Part shown: positions 41,153 through 49,799 of the stretch, piece by piece
Numbering within the stretch: the first letter of the stretch is position 1
Layout: every line of letters starts with the position of its first letter
NCBI RefSeq assembly: GCF_008704715.1
Contig: NZ_CP023689.1
Location: 9,486,001 to 9,550,000, forward strand
Length of the DNA: 64,000 nt
Direction of reading: 5' to 3'
From: Streptomyces chartreusis
GTDB lineage: Bacteria; Actinomycetota; Actinomycetes; Streptomycetales; Streptomycetaceae
Made by a program: the position numbers and the translations under genes
The notes under the pieces: generated by a model
Seen by the model: only the letters and a program-made list of their open reading frames with translations
Databases searched by the model: none
What the model was told of the DNA's origin: nothing

Positions 41153-41811
41153 GCCTGCTGATCCCGCTGTACGTGCATCCGGCCGAGGACCCGGGCGCCT
41201 GGCACCGGCTCATCACCTGCGCCACCCGCACCTACGCCGTCGTACTCAACCCGGCGAACGGGCCGGGCGAGGCCCGGGACCCGGCGTTCGCCACGGCCGC
41301 CGGGGCACTGCGCGCGGCGGGAGCCCGGGTGCTGGGCTACCTCGACATGGACTACGGCGTCCGCGACCCCGCACGGATCACGGAGGAACTGCGCCGGCAC
41401 CAGGAGTGGTACGCCGTCGACGGATGCTTCCTGGACCAGGCGCCGGCGGACTCGCGGGGACTCCCGGGCTGCCGTCGCCTGGTCCGCTCCGCCCGCGGAC
41501 TCGGCGCCTCGACAGTGGTCCTCAACCCGGGCGTCCACCCCGCGCCCGGGTACGCCCGGCTGGCCGATCTGACGGTCACCTTCGAAGGGCCGTGGTCGAG
41601 TTATGTGTCGGACTTCAGCCGCCCCGCCTGGACCGAGCGGTTGCCCGCCGAGCGGCTGTGCCACCTGGTCCACGGTGTCCCGGAACCCCTCGTGCCGCTC
41701 GCCGTGCGGACGGCGGGGGAGCGGGGCGCGGGTGTGTGCGGGCCGGTGACGGGAGACCTGCCCAATCCCTGGGCGCGGCTGACGCCCGCGCTGGCGGGGG
41801 CGGACCGGTGA
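41149..41811 (+). CDS. spherulin 4-like (spherulation-specific family 4) protein
   Basis: The protein has 220 residues from GTG 41149, overlapping the previous stop. It starts SLLIPLYVHPAEDPGAW and contains VVLNPANGPG, GYLDMDYG, a WYAVDGCFLDQ segment and VLNPGVHP, the pattern of the spherulation-specific family 4 (TIM-barrel, related to glycoside hydrolases). Asp residues on the DMDYG and FLDQ strands would be catalytic. No signal peptide is visible, so export is unclear. Its stop overlaps the polygalactosaminidase-like gene (GTGA at 41808-41811), consistent with a joint role in trimming the polymer. Confidence 0.8.
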   Translation: MSLLIPLYVHPAEDPGAWHRLITCATRTYAVVLNPANGPGEARDPAFATAAGALRAAGARVLGYLDMDYGVRDPARITEELRRHQEWYAVDGCFLDQAPADSRGLPGCRRLVRSARGLGASTVVLNPGVHPAPGYARLADLTVTFEGPWSSYVSDFSRPAWTERLPAERLCHLVHGVPEPLVPLAVRTAGERGAGVCGPVTGDLPNPWARLTPALAGADR

Positions 41812-42599
41812 GGCGGGCGGCCTTGGCCGTCGTGGCCATGCTGCTCGCCCTGACCGCATGCTCCGAGGGGCCCGCCCCCGGCAAGGTCGCTGCCAACGGC
41901 GCGCGTTGGCAGCCACGCCCCGGAACGGCGTGGCAGTGGCAACTGAGCGGCAGGCTCGACCCGTCCGTCGAGGTGCCCGTCTACGACATCGACGGATTCG
42001 AGAACAGCGCCGGCGACGTCGCGCGCCTGCACCGGGACGGCCGCAGAGTGATCTGCTACATCAACGTCGGCGCCTGGGAGGACTTCCGCCCCGACCGGGA
42101 CGACTTCCCCCGCTCCGTGCTCGGCCGGCCCAACGGCTGGCGCGGCGAACGCTGGCTGGACATCCGTCGTTTGACGATCCTTCGCCCACTCATGGAACGA
42201 CGCTTCGACATGTGCCGGGACAAAGGCTTCGACGCCGTGGAACCGGACCTGGTCGAGGGCTACGCCGACGACACCGGCTTCCATCTCACCGCCCACGACC
42301 AGCTCCGCTACAACCGCATGATCGCCGGGATCGCACACGAACGCGGACTCGCCGTGGGCCTCAAGAACGACCTGGCCCAAATCCACCACCTGGTAGGCGA
42401 CTTCGACTTCGCGGTGAACGAGGAGTGCGCCCAGTACGACGAGTGCGAGCTGCTCGAACCGTTCACCGCCGGGGGCAAGGCGGTCTTCCACGTGGAGTAC
42501 GCCGTGCCCACGTCCCGCTTCTGCCGGACCTCCAGCCGGCTGCGCCTGTCGTCGATGCTGAAGAGGCTGGAGCTGGACGCCTGGCGGAAGCCGTGCTGA
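41808..42599 (+). CDS. endo-alpha-1,4-polygalactosaminidase-like lipoprotein (GH114 type)
   Basis: The protein has 263 residues from GTG 41808. A lipoprotein signal is clear (LAVVAMLLALTAC, lipobox Cys18). The mature part follows the GH114 pattern: WQWQLSG, VPVYDIDGFE, VICYINVGAWED, DAVEPDLVEGY, VGLKNDLAQI and VNEECAQYDEC. GH114 enzymes cut galactosaminogalactan or Pel-like polymers; the PelA hydrolase domain is related. It ends the exopolysaccharide run and is membrane-anchored outside the cell, suited to trimming or releasing the polymer. The terminal genes overlap by 4 bases. Function is well supported by family and context; the natural substrate is inferred. Confidence 0.88.
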   Translation: MRRAALAVVAMLLALTACSEGPAPGKVAANGARWQPRPGTAWQWQLSGRLDPSVEVPVYDIDGFENSAGDVARLHRDGRRVICYINVGAWEDFRPDRDDFPRSVLGRPNGWRGERWLDIRRLTILRPLMERRFDMCRDKGFDAVEPDLVEGYADDTGFHLTAHDQLRYNRMIAGIAHERGLAVGLKNDLAQIHHLVGDFDFAVNEECAQYDECELLEPFTAGGKAVFHVEYAVPTSRFCRTSSRLRLSSMLKRLELDAWRKPC

Positions 42600-42609
42600 C
42601 GCCCGGGTG

Positions 42610-42831
42610 TCAGGAGCCGTCGGATTCCGGCTCGGCGAGGGTGATCGCCCCGGACGGGCAGACCCCGGCGGCCATGCGTGCGGCCGCGCGGTGAGCGGCC
42701 GTCGGCTCGGTTTGCAGCAGGAGCACCCGGCCGTCGTCCTCGTCCTGGTCGAAGACCTCGGGGGCGGTCAGGGCGCACATCCCGGCGCCGATGCACCGCC
42801 CACGGTCGACGCTCACCTGCGCCGCGCTCAT
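42610..42831 (-). CDS. small ferredoxin partner of the P450
   Basis: The protein has 73 residues from ATG 42831, overlapping the P450 stop (ATGA). The cysteine pattern, CIGAGMC and later AAGVCPSGAI, has three ligand cysteines, typical of the [3Fe-4S]-type ferredoxins that deliver electrons to Streptomyces P450s. The coupled location downstream of the P450 gene supports this role. Confidence 0.87.
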   Translation of the reverse strand: MSAAQVSVDRGRCIGAGMCALTAPEVFDQDEDDGRVLLLQTEPTAAHRAAARMAAGVCPSGAITLAEPESDGS

Positions 42832-44030
42832 GCTCCCTCCCGGTCCCACGTGACCGGGAGGCTCTTCACCCCGTAGATGTCCGCGGTCTCCGGGCGCAGA
42901 CCGACCTCCTCGGCCGGCACGGCAAGGCGCAGGGTGGGGAACCGGTCGAGGAGCGCGCGGAACGCGACCCGCATTTCGACGCGGGCCAGCTGCTGTCCGA
43001 GGCACTGGTGGATGCCGTGGCTGAAGGCCAGGTGCCCGCCGGTGTCCTGCCTGCTCAGATCGAGCACATGGGGATCGGCGAAGCGCTCGGGGTCGCGGTT
43101 GGCGGTGTTGTACGACAGCACGACCGTCGTGCCGGCCTCGATCGTCTGGCCGCCGACCTCGACGTCCTCCAGGGCCGTCCTCATGAACGTCTTGGCGACG
43201 CTCAGATAACGCAGCAACTCCTCCACGGCCCCGTCGGTGATCGCGGGGTCGGCGCGCAGCGCGGCCAGTTGTCCCGGGTTCTGAAGCAGGGCGAAGGTCC
43301 CGAGGGACAGCATGTTCGCGGTGGTGTCGAATCCGGCGGCCAGCAGGATCAGGCTGATCCCCTTCAGCTCCTCGTCCGTCAGATCGCTGTCGGTGAGCTC
43401 GCTGAGCACGTCGTCGGTGGGGTTCGCGCGCTTGGCGGCCACCAGTCGAGCGAGGTACTCCTGCGTCGCGGTGTAGGCCGCGATCAGCTCCTCGTCACTG
43501 GTGGCCCCGCCCATGAACGTGTCGATCTGCTCCTGGAAGGAGCCCCGGTCCTCGTACGGCACCCCCAGCAGCTCGCAGATGACGATGGTGGGGATGGGCT
43601 TGGCGAAGGCCGTCACCAGGTCCGTCGGCGGCCCGGTCTTCTCCATGGCGTCCAGGCAGTCGGCGGTGATCTGCTCGATGCGCTCGGTCAGCAGCCGCAT
43701 CCGCCGCACCGTGAACTTGCCCGCCAGCGGCTGGCGGTAGCGCCGGTGCTGCGGGTCGTCCATGAGGAGGAACTCGCCGGGCGGGGCCGGGGGAAGCTCG
43801 AAGTCGACGACGTTCATGAGCTCCTTGCGCGAGCTGAACCGCGGGTCGGCCAGGACCGACCTGACCAGGTCGTACCCGGTGATCAGCCAGCCCGGTTTGC
43901 CGCCGGGATGGGTGCAGCGGCTGATGGGGCCGTGCCTGCGGGCGTCGAGCAGCTCCGCCGGCGGGTCGAAGGGACAGCCGGCCTGACGCTCCGTCGGCAG
44001 CGTCGCGACGGTGTGGACGGACTCGCTCAT
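42828..44030 (-). CDS. cytochrome P450 (CYP107/105-like)
   Basis: The protein has 400 residues. I prefer ATG 44030 over ATG 44036 because only the former has a well-spaced GAGGA. The I-helix motif AAGFDTTANM (about 231-240), the ExxR pair (E271-R274) and the heme loop FSHGIHQCLG with ligand C343 are intact, so the enzyme is expected to be active. P450s of this size are soluble Streptomyces types that oxidise secondary metabolites or xenobiotics with a ferredoxin such as the next gene's product. Upstream lie several TGCAAT-containing repeats, so it is probably repressor-controlled. The substrate is unknown, and the subfamily is a guess from general resemblance. Confidence 0.92.
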   Translation of the reverse strand: MSESVHTVATLPTERQAGCPFDPPAELLDARRHGPISRCTHPGGKPGWLITGYDLVRSVLADPRFSSRKELMNVVDFELPPAPPGEFLLMDDPQHRRYRQPLAGKFTVRRMRLLTERIEQITADCLDAMEKTGPPTDLVTAFAKPIPTIVICELLGVPYEDRGSFQEQIDTFMGGATSDEELIAAYTATQEYLARLVAAKRANPTDDVLSELTDSDLTDEELKGISLILLAAGFDTTANMLSLGTFALLQNPGQLAALRADPAITDGAVEELLRYLSVAKTFMRTALEDVEVGGQTIEAGTTVVLSYNTANRDPERFADPHVLDLSRQDTGGHLAFSHGIHQCLGQQLARVEMRVAFRALLDRFPTLRLAVPAEEVGLRPETADIYGVKSLPVTWDREGA

Positions 44031-44164
44031 GACCATTCCTCATCTCGCGATATGACGTGTTTGAAGTTCCCCGAAAGCTACGTTGCGTTCAGGATTGCGT
44101 CAATGCGAGTAATGCCGTAAGTGCACGTCAGGGAAGGTTAATTGATGCAATGACGCTGAGTTCG

Positions 44165-44185
44165 AATGCAATGGAGCGTTGCATT
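44165..44185. promoter_or_regulatory. inverted repeat upstream of the P450 gene
   Basis: AATGCAA (44165-44171) and TTGCATT (44179-44185) form a perfect inverted repeat with a 7-base spacer. Related words (TTGATGCAATGACG, ATTGCGTCAATGC) occur at about 44090-44155. This looks like a cluster of operator sites for the P450-ferredoxin unit. Confidence 0.5.
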
Positions 44186-44263
44186 GAGTGACGTCGAAAG
44201 GCAATGGACCGCTCGACCGGCCGGCCGCGACGGTCAGCCGGGAGGCCGGACGCAACGGCGGCC

Positions 44264-44986
44264 TCAGACAGCAGCCTTGGGGTCGATCCACAGCGCCTCG
44301 GAGACGCCGCACAGCTCGCCCTCCGCCGTGGCCAGCGCCACGCCCATCGTGTGCTTGCGGCCGGACTCCGACACCAGCCAGGCGTACGAGATGTGCGGCT
44401 CGCCCGCGACGACCGGACGCAGGACCGTGCCCGTCAGGGAAGCGGTGACCGCGCCCGCGCGCAGCGTGCCGAGGAAGCGGCCCGCCCAGTGTCCCGGGCA
44501 GTCCAGCGCACCCCAGACCAGCTGGGTCGGGAGCAGTCCGTCCGTGTCGGCGAAGGTGTGGGACGGCGTCCAGGCGGAGGCCACCAGGCCGAGATCCGGC
44601 ACCGGAGTGCCGTGCACCCGCAGACCGCGGTCAGCGGTGCGCAGACCGCAGCCGAAGCAGTCGACCACACCCGACGGCGGCGCCGCCCGGAACCTCTTGG
44701 CCGCAGCGTCCGCCTCGTCCCAGGACGGCGCGGCCGGCACCTCGAGCGGCAACTCGGCGGGCCGCGCGGCGGCGAGCGGCCGCTCGGCTTCGCCCAACTC
44801 CACACCCTCGTCAGCCGTTTCGGCGATCCGCACGGGCACCTCGACCGGCACCGGCCCACGGAAGTCCACCCGGACCGTCCGCGCCCCGGACCGCTCCGCC
44901 AACACCCCGGCGATATAGCCCCCGAAGGCCACCTCCGGGTAGCCGACGTACAGCTCGGGCACCACGATCGCGTCACTCGTCGTCAT
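44264..44986 (-). CDS. hotdog-fold thioesterase-like protein
   Basis: The protein has 240 residues from ATG 44986 with GAGGTGGGG upstream. The N-terminal half shows a hotdog-type motif (VAFGGYIAGVLAERSG). A CFGCG segment follows at about residue 135, then a second hotdog-like half with FADTDGLLPTQLVWGALDCPG. This double-hotdog layout is seen in actinobacterial acyl-CoA thioesterase-like proteins. It is probably cytosolic. It lies between a methyltransferase and the P450 on the same strand, with an independent start about 60 bases after the methyltransferase. Substrate unknown. Confidence 0.72.
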   Translation of the reverse strand: MTTSDAIVVPELYVGYPEVAFGGYIAGVLAERSGARTVRVDFRGPVPVEVPVRIAETADEGVELGEAERPLAAARPAELPLEVPAAPSWDEADAAAKRFRAAPPSGVVDCFGCGLRTADRGLRVHGTPVPDLGLVASAWTPSHTFADTDGLLPTQLVWGALDCPGHWAGRFLGTLRAGAVTASLTGTVLRPVVAGEPHISYAWLVSESGRKHTMGVALATAEGELCGVSEALWIDPKAAV

Positions 44987-45050
44987 GATCCCCACCTCAT
45001 CACACCCGAGGACCGTGCCTGCGCCGGCCGACCGCACCGGGATGACCGTG

Positions 45051-45794
45051 TCAGACGTCCGCGACCAGGAGGCGATAGCCGACGTCGATGGAGTCGAGGG
45101 CGAGCAGGTCGGCGTACCGGTCGTGCCAGCGGCCGGTGACGAGGTCCTCGGTGAGGGTGGCCAGGCCGGGAACGAGGGCGTCCTCCCCGGTCTGGGCGAG
45201 CATCGAGATTCCCGCGCGCACCTGTGGGTCGAGATAGGCGTGCGGGCGGCGCCAGAACGCCGCGCCGAACCCGTCCGTGCAGTCGTGCGGGACGTCGACG
45301 GGCACCTGGCGGGCCCCGCCGAGCAGAGCCGCCAGCCGGTCGGCCGGGACTGCGCGGGTGTCGTCGAACGCGGCGGCCTGGGGAAGGTAGTCGCGCACGA
45401 GCCAGAACCGCTCACGGAAGACCTGCTGATCCCAGGTCAGGACGACGACACGGCGGCGCGCGACCCGACGGAGCTCGGCGATACCGGCTTCGAGGTCACT
45501 CCAGTGATGGACGGTCAGCAACGCCATCACGGTGTCGGCGGCGTTGTCGCGCAACGGCAGTCGCTCGGCGACCGCGCACACGGCCGGCGCGGCTCCGGGT
45601 GGGCGCTGGCCGAGCATGACGTGGCTGGGCTCGACCGCCAGAACGGTCTGCGGCGGTTCGTAGGAGCCGGTACCCGCCCCCACATTGATCACGTCCGCGG
45701 CGTCGCCGAGCGCCGCGTGGATCTGCGCGGCGATCCGCGGGTCCGGCTGCCGCGTCCGGCCGTACGTCGTTCCGAGCGTGTCATAGATGGCCAT
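45051..45794 (-). CDS. class I SAM-dependent methyltransferase
   Basis: The protein has 247 residues from ATG 45794. Motif I is VINVGAGTGSYE, followed by LAVEPS (acidic residue ending strand 2) and a later ALLTVHHWSD, typical of UbiE/type-11 methyltransferases. No TM or signal peptide is present. It is encoded upstream of the hotdog-like gene on the same strand. The acceptor is unknown. Confidence 0.88.
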   Translation of the reverse strand: MAIYDTLGTTYGRTRQPDPRIAAQIHAALGDAADVINVGAGTGSYEPPQTVLAVEPSHVMLGQRPPGAAPAVCAVAERLPLRDNAADTVMALLTVHHWSDLEAGIAELRRVARRRVVVLTWDQQVFRERFWLVRDYLPQAAAFDDTRAVPADRLAALLGGARQVPVDVPHDCTDGFGAAFWRRPHAYLDPQVRAGISMLAQTGEDALVPGLATLTEDLVTGRWHDRYADLLALDSIDVGYRLLVADV

Positions 45795-45823
45795 GGCTCC
45801 GAGTATGAGACGAAGCCGTCGAT

Positions 45824-45851
45824 CGGGGTGGGCCGCCGGAGCCGCACCCCG
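45824..45851 (-). terminator. terminator hairpin after the GH109-like gene
   Basis: CGGGGTG (45824-45830) and CACCCCG (45845-45851) pair perfectly around a GC-rich loop, 37 bases past the stop codon of the GH109-like gene, consistent with its transcription end. Confidence 0.55.
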
Positions 45852-45888
45852 AACCGGCACTGTGCCGCGCCGCGAGGCGGTCGGCCGG

Positions 45889-47313
45889 TCAGCCGACGGG
45901 CGGCATGTCGGCCGGGGCGGAGTCGAGACCGGGCCGCTTGGCCGCCCAGGCGCCGCGCGTGAAGTCCGGGATCCCGACCGGGCGGCCGTCCCGCGCCAGG
46001 GACGCCGCGCTCAGGGGGACCGCCGAGCACCAGGCGGCCGAGTCGTACACGTCGATGTCGGGCACCAGCCCGGCGCGCAGCAGCTGGACGGTGCGCCATT
46101 GCAGGACGTAGTCCATGCCGCCGTGGCCGCCGTTGTTCGCGGCGTCGTCACCGACCTTCCGCCACAGCCAGTGGTCGTACTCCTTCTGGTAGTCGGCGAA
46201 GTCGCGCCAGGTGTGCCCCGCGTGGTCCGGTTCGAGATAGACGCGCGCGCCGGTCGGGGAGGGCCCGGTGTAGTCCTCGACGATCCCGCGGCTGCCGGCG
46301 AGCGTGTTGATCCTGCTGTACGGCCGCGGTGAACTCACGTCGTGCTCGGCCCGGATGACCCTGCCCTTCTCGGTCTCGATCAGGCAGGTGACCAGGTCGC
46401 CGTTGATGTACGTCTCCTTCCAGGACGGGTGGTCCCGGGGGATGTTGCGTTCGCGGTAGTCGGCGAGCCCCTTCGGCGCGGTCGCTGTCGCTCGCAGAGT
46501 GGCCATACGGTCGCCGCGGTTGACGTCCATGGCCGCCGCGATCGGGGCCAGCCCGTGCATGGGGTAGAAGGACGCGGTGCTGCGGGTGTGCCACAGCCGC
46601 CGCCAGGAGTCGGTGTAGTACGTGTCGGAGAAGAGGAGTTCACGCAGGTCGTGGAGGTAGCCGCCGTGGCCGTTGGTGATCTCCCCGAACACACCGGCGT
46701 GCGCCATCCGCAGCATGGCCAGTTCGTTGCGGCCGTAGTTGCAGTTCTCGGCGAGGAGCAGGTGCTTGCGGGTGCGCTCGGAGGTGTCGACCAGGTCCCA
46801 CAGCTCGCGCAGTTCGGTCGCGATCGGGAGCTCGACGACGGCGTGCCTGCCGCTGAGCAGCGCCGCTCTGCCGTGCTCGTAGTGGAACTCCCAGGGCGTG
46901 GCGACGTACACCAGGTCGATGTCGTCCCGCCGGAGCATCCGGGCGTAGGAGTCGGCCGAGCCGCCGTACTCGGCGGGGCGGGGCTCGCCCTTGCTCACCA
47001 GCCGGTCGGCGGCACGGGTCGCCCGGTCGGCGCGGATGTCGCAGACGGCGGTCACGGTGCAGCCGGGTACGGCCGCCCAGCTCATGACCATGCCGCTGCC
47101 GCGGTTGCCGAGGCCGATGACGGCGACGCGGACGGTTCTGTGGACCTCGAACGGGACGCCGATCATCGACTTCTGTCCGGGACGGCGGCGGGGCACCTGT
47201 CCTGTGGCGGCGGACGCGGCCGGCGCCGCGGCGGTCATCCCGGCCGCGAGCGCGCCGGTGGCCACGGCTCCGCCAAGGAGCAGTCGGCGTGAGACAGCGG
47301 GTGTTTCGGACAT
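45889..47313 (-). CDS. Tat-exported Gfo/Idh/MocA protein, GH109-like
   Basis: The protein has 474 residues from ATG 47313 with GAGGAGTG upstream. A twin-arginine signal is clear (SRRLLLGG followed by a hydrophobic core and an AxA site). The mature part has the Rossmann motif AVIGLGNRGSG and the pattern of the Gfo/Idh/MocA family, with YVATPWEFHYEH, LAENCNYGRNELAM and GGYLHD, which is what I recall of GH109 alpha-N-acetylgalactosaminidases. These use a tightly bound NAD to cleave alpha-GalNAc, consistent with Tat export of a folded, cofactor-loaded enzyme. The GalNAc link with the nearby polygalactosaminidase-like gene is suggestive but inferred. Confidence 0.82.
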   Translation of the reverse strand: MSETPAVSRRLLLGGAVATGALAAGMTAAAPAASAATGQVPRRRPGQKSMIGVPFEVHRTVRVAVIGLGNRGSGMVMSWAAVPGCTVTAVCDIRADRATRAADRLVSKGEPRPAEYGGSADSYARMLRRDDIDLVYVATPWEFHYEHGRAALLSGRHAVVELPIATELRELWDLVDTSERTRKHLLLAENCNYGRNELAMLRMAHAGVFGEITNGHGGYLHDLRELLFSDTYYTDSWRRLWHTRSTASFYPMHGLAPIAAAMDVNRGDRMATLRATATAPKGLADYRERNIPRDHPSWKETYINGDLVTCLIETEKGRVIRAEHDVSSPRPYSRINTLAGSRGIVEDYTGPSPTGARVYLEPDHAGHTWRDFADYQKEYDHWLWRKVGDDAANNGGHGGMDYVLQWRTVQLLRAGLVPDIDVYDSAAWCSAVPLSAASLARDGRPVGIPDFTRGAWAAKRPGLDSAPADMPPVG

Positions 47314-47922
47314 GACGGCAACACTCCTCGGTGGGGTGGCTTGCATCACTGCCGGTGCACTGTCGTGACTGTGGGGGACGCGGGGACTGTCGGTGCACGA
47401 CTCTGCGGGCTGTGACGCTCGCATGTCAATACGTGCTCGATAGAGAGCTGTTCCGAGCAGTATCGAGCATCATCGGGAGGTCTGGAGGCAACGGGGACGC
47501 CCGTCGGCCGTCACGCGCGGCAGCGGCTGGGCGAACTCGGCTGGAGGGAAAGGATCGCGGCGCGCGGAGCCCATCGCCGGAAACCGCTGTTGCCTGCCGA
47601 AGAATTTCTTGAAGCGGTGCGAATCCCGCCCAGTTGGGTGGCGGCTACAAGAAATGCGACGGCTTACTCGCCGCGGCTCGTCCGGATGCCTTCAGCGACC
47701 ACGCACCGGGACTTCCGGCCACCATTCGCATTCTTACCGAAGGGAATCCTGCGGCCCGGGGAATTCATGGTCGACATCACCATCGCCGAACGCCGCTGAA
47801 TCGGTATGAATCTGACCGGGGGACAGACGTACGGTTTCCCGGCCGCCTTCGCCCCAGGGCGATGTCCGGGCCCGGCGTCACACGGACCTTGTCGAGTCCT
47901 GGGACGCCGGGCCTGGCGAGGC
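47314..47922. other. 609-base intergenic region
   Basis: Between the GH109-like gene and the zinc dehydrogenase gene (both minus strand) I see no gene. Open frames on the plus strand here have no convincing ribosome site or family. The region contains the inverted repeat at 47434-47469 and presumably the end of the transport operon. Confidence 0.6.
47434..47469. promoter_or_regulatory. inverted repeat upstream of the GH109-like gene
   Basis: TGCTCGATA (47434-47442) and TATCGAGCA (47461-47469) form a perfect 9-bp inverted repeat, with a further CGAGCA at 47454-47459. It lies 121-156 bases upstream of the start codon and could be an operator for a LacI-, GntR- or DeoR-type regulator. Confidence 0.5.
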
Positions 47923-48915
47923 TCAGGGCAGGACGACGATCTTGCGGCCCTGGCCGGCGGCGAACTGGTCCAGCGCCTGCGGATACTCCGTCAGCGGCAG
48001 CCGGTGACTGATGAAGACCTGCGGATCGAGCACCCCGGTGGCGAACAGCTCCGCCGCGCGCTCGTAGCTGTGCAGCACCGCCATCGAGCCGGTGATCGTG
48101 ATCTCCTGGTTGTAGATCCGGTACGGCGAGATGGTGGCCTTCGTCGCGTAGTCGGACACCCCGAACTGGAGGAACGTGCCCGCCTTCGCGACCCGCTCCA
48201 GGCCGTCCTGGATCGCGGCGGCGTTCCCGGTAGCGTCCACGACCACGTCCCAGCCGCCACCTGACCGCCGCAACTCATCGGCGGAGAGCCCCACTTGAGA
48301 GCAGCCGAGCTTCTCCGCCGTGGCCAGTCGCTCCGGGTTGACGTCGACGACGTCGACCGACGCGGCCCCGGTGCGCTTGGCCAGCTCCAGCATCATCAGG
48401 CCCATCGTGCCGCTGCCGTAGATCAGCACATGGGAGCCCAGCCTGCTGTTGAGCACGTCGTAGCCGCGCACCGCGCAGGACAGCGGTTCGATCAGGGCCG
48501 CGTCCTGGACGTCCACATGGTCGGGCAGCCGTACGCAGTTCGCGACCGGGGCGACGGCATACTCGGCGGCGCCACCGGCCACCGTCACACCGATCGCCTG
48601 CCACCGGTCGCACAGGTTGTTGCGGCCGACCCGGCAGTAGCGGCACTCGTGGCAGTAGAGCGAGGGGTCCACTGCGACCCGGTCGCCGAGGGCGAGTTCG
48701 GTGACCTCGCTGCCGAGTCCCACGACCTCGCCGGCGAACTCGTGGCCCGGCACGACCGGCAGCGTCGGCGCGAACTCGCCCTGGAGGATGTGCAGATCGG
48801 TCCCGCACAGCCCGCAGGCCGCCACGTCGACCACGACCTCGCGCGGCCCGGGGGTGGGGTCGGGCACCGTGGTGACGGTGACCTTGCCGGGTGCTTCGAT
48901 GACGGCGGCTTTCAC
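47923..48915 (-). CDS. zinc-dependent medium-chain alcohol/polyol dehydrogenase
   Basis: The protein has 330 residues from GTG 48915 with TAGGAGCAG upstream; its start overlaps the permease stop (GTGA). Catalytic zinc ligands C37 (GLCGTD) and H58-E59 (PGHEFAGE) and the four structural-zinc cysteines C88, C91, C94, C102 are present, as is a dinucleotide motif (YGSGTMGLMM). This is the polyol/sorbitol dehydrogenase-like type. Translation is coupled to two CUT1 permeases, so it probably oxidises the polyol or sugar they import. The substrate is inferred. Confidence 0.9.
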   Translation of the reverse strand: MKAAVIEAPGKVTVTTVPDPTPGPREVVVDVAACGLCGTDLHILQGEFAPTLPVVPGHEFAGEVVGLGSEVTELALGDRVAVDPSLYCHECRYCRVGRNNLCDRWQAIGVTVAGGAAEYAVAPVANCVRLPDHVDVQDAALIEPLSCAVRGYDVLNSRLGSHVLIYGSGTMGLMMLELAKRTGAASVDVVDVNPERLATAEKLGCSQVGLSADELRRSGGGWDVVVDATGNAAAIQDGLERVAKAGTFLQFGVSDYATKATISPYRIYNQEITITGSMAVLHSYERAAELFATGVLDPQVFISHRLPLTEYPQALDQFAAGQGRKIVVLP

Positions 48916-49799
48916 TTGACTGCTCCTAGGGACAGCCCTCGGACCAGCTTGTCCTGGGCGGCGAAACCGGCGATGAGCACCGGCAGGGAGACCAACGTCG
49001 CGGCGGCGCACAGCCGGGCCAGGAAGAGGCCCTCGCTGGTGATGAAGCCGACCAGGAAGACCGGCGCGGTCGACGCGTTGGTCGCCGTGAGGTTGACGGC
49101 GAACATGAACTCGTTCCAGCTGAAGATGAAGCAGATCAGCGAGGTCGCGGCGAGCCCCGGCATCGCGACCGGCGCGACGATCCGCAGCAGCACGGTGGGC
49201 AGACCCGCGCCGTCCACTTCGGCGGCCTCGAGGATCTCCTTGGGCACCTCGGCGAGGAACGAGCGCATCATCCACACCGCGATCGGCAGATTCATGGCGG
49301 TGTAGAGGATGATCAGCGTCCACACGTTGTCCAGCATCCCGGCGTCCTTGACGATCAGGTACACCGGCAGCAGCGCCGCGATGGCGGGCAGGAACTTGGT
49401 GGACAGGAAGAAGAACATCACGTCGGTCCACTTCTGGACCGGCTTGATGGACAGCGCGTAGGCCGTCGGCACCGCCAGCACGAGCACCAGGAGCGTCGAA
49501 ATCACGCTGGCCATGGTCGAGTTCAGCAGGAACGGGGTGATGTCGCGGCTGAACAGCAGCTTGTACTGGTCGAAGGTGACCGGCGCCAGCGGGCTCGGCG
49601 GGTTGGTCGCCGCGTCCGCCTCCTGGTGGAAGGAAGTGAGCACCATCCACGCCACCGGGGCGAAGAACGCCAGCGTGGCGAGCCAGGCCACGAAGGTCCA
49701 CAGCGGGGACAGCCTGGGCGTGCCGCCGTGGTCGTCGCGCCGACGTAGGGCCTTCTTGAGTCTCGCGCCGGGCGCGGCTACTGCCGCGTGAGTGGTCAT
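48912..49799 (-). CDS. CUT1 ABC transporter permease, MalG type
   Basis: The protein has 295 residues from ATG 49799, overlapping the preceding permease gene by 4 bases. It has six TM helices, and EILEAAEVDGAGLPTVLLRIVAP is the EAA loop that docks the ATPase. It is the MalG-like half of a carbohydrate importer. Confidence 0.92.
   Translation of the reverse strand: MTTHAAVAAPGARLKKALRRRDDHGGTPRLSPLWTFVAWLATLAFFAPVAWMVLTSFHQEADAATNPPSPLAPVTFDQYKLLFSRDITPFLLNSTMASVISTLLVLVLAVPTAYALSIKPVQKWTDVMFFFLSTKFLPAIAALLPVYLIVKDAGMLDNVWTLIILYTAMNLPIAVWMMRSFLAEVPKEILEAAEVDGAGLPTVLLRIVAPVAMPGLAATSLICFIFSWNEFMFAVNLTATNASTAPVFLVGFITSEGLFLARLCAAATLVSLPVLIAGFAAQDKLVRGLSLGAVK

Noticed and set aside
47314..47922. 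Several short plus-strand frames between the GH109-like and dehydrogenase genes
   Set aside because: No ribosome site, no family and codon use unlike the neighbours.
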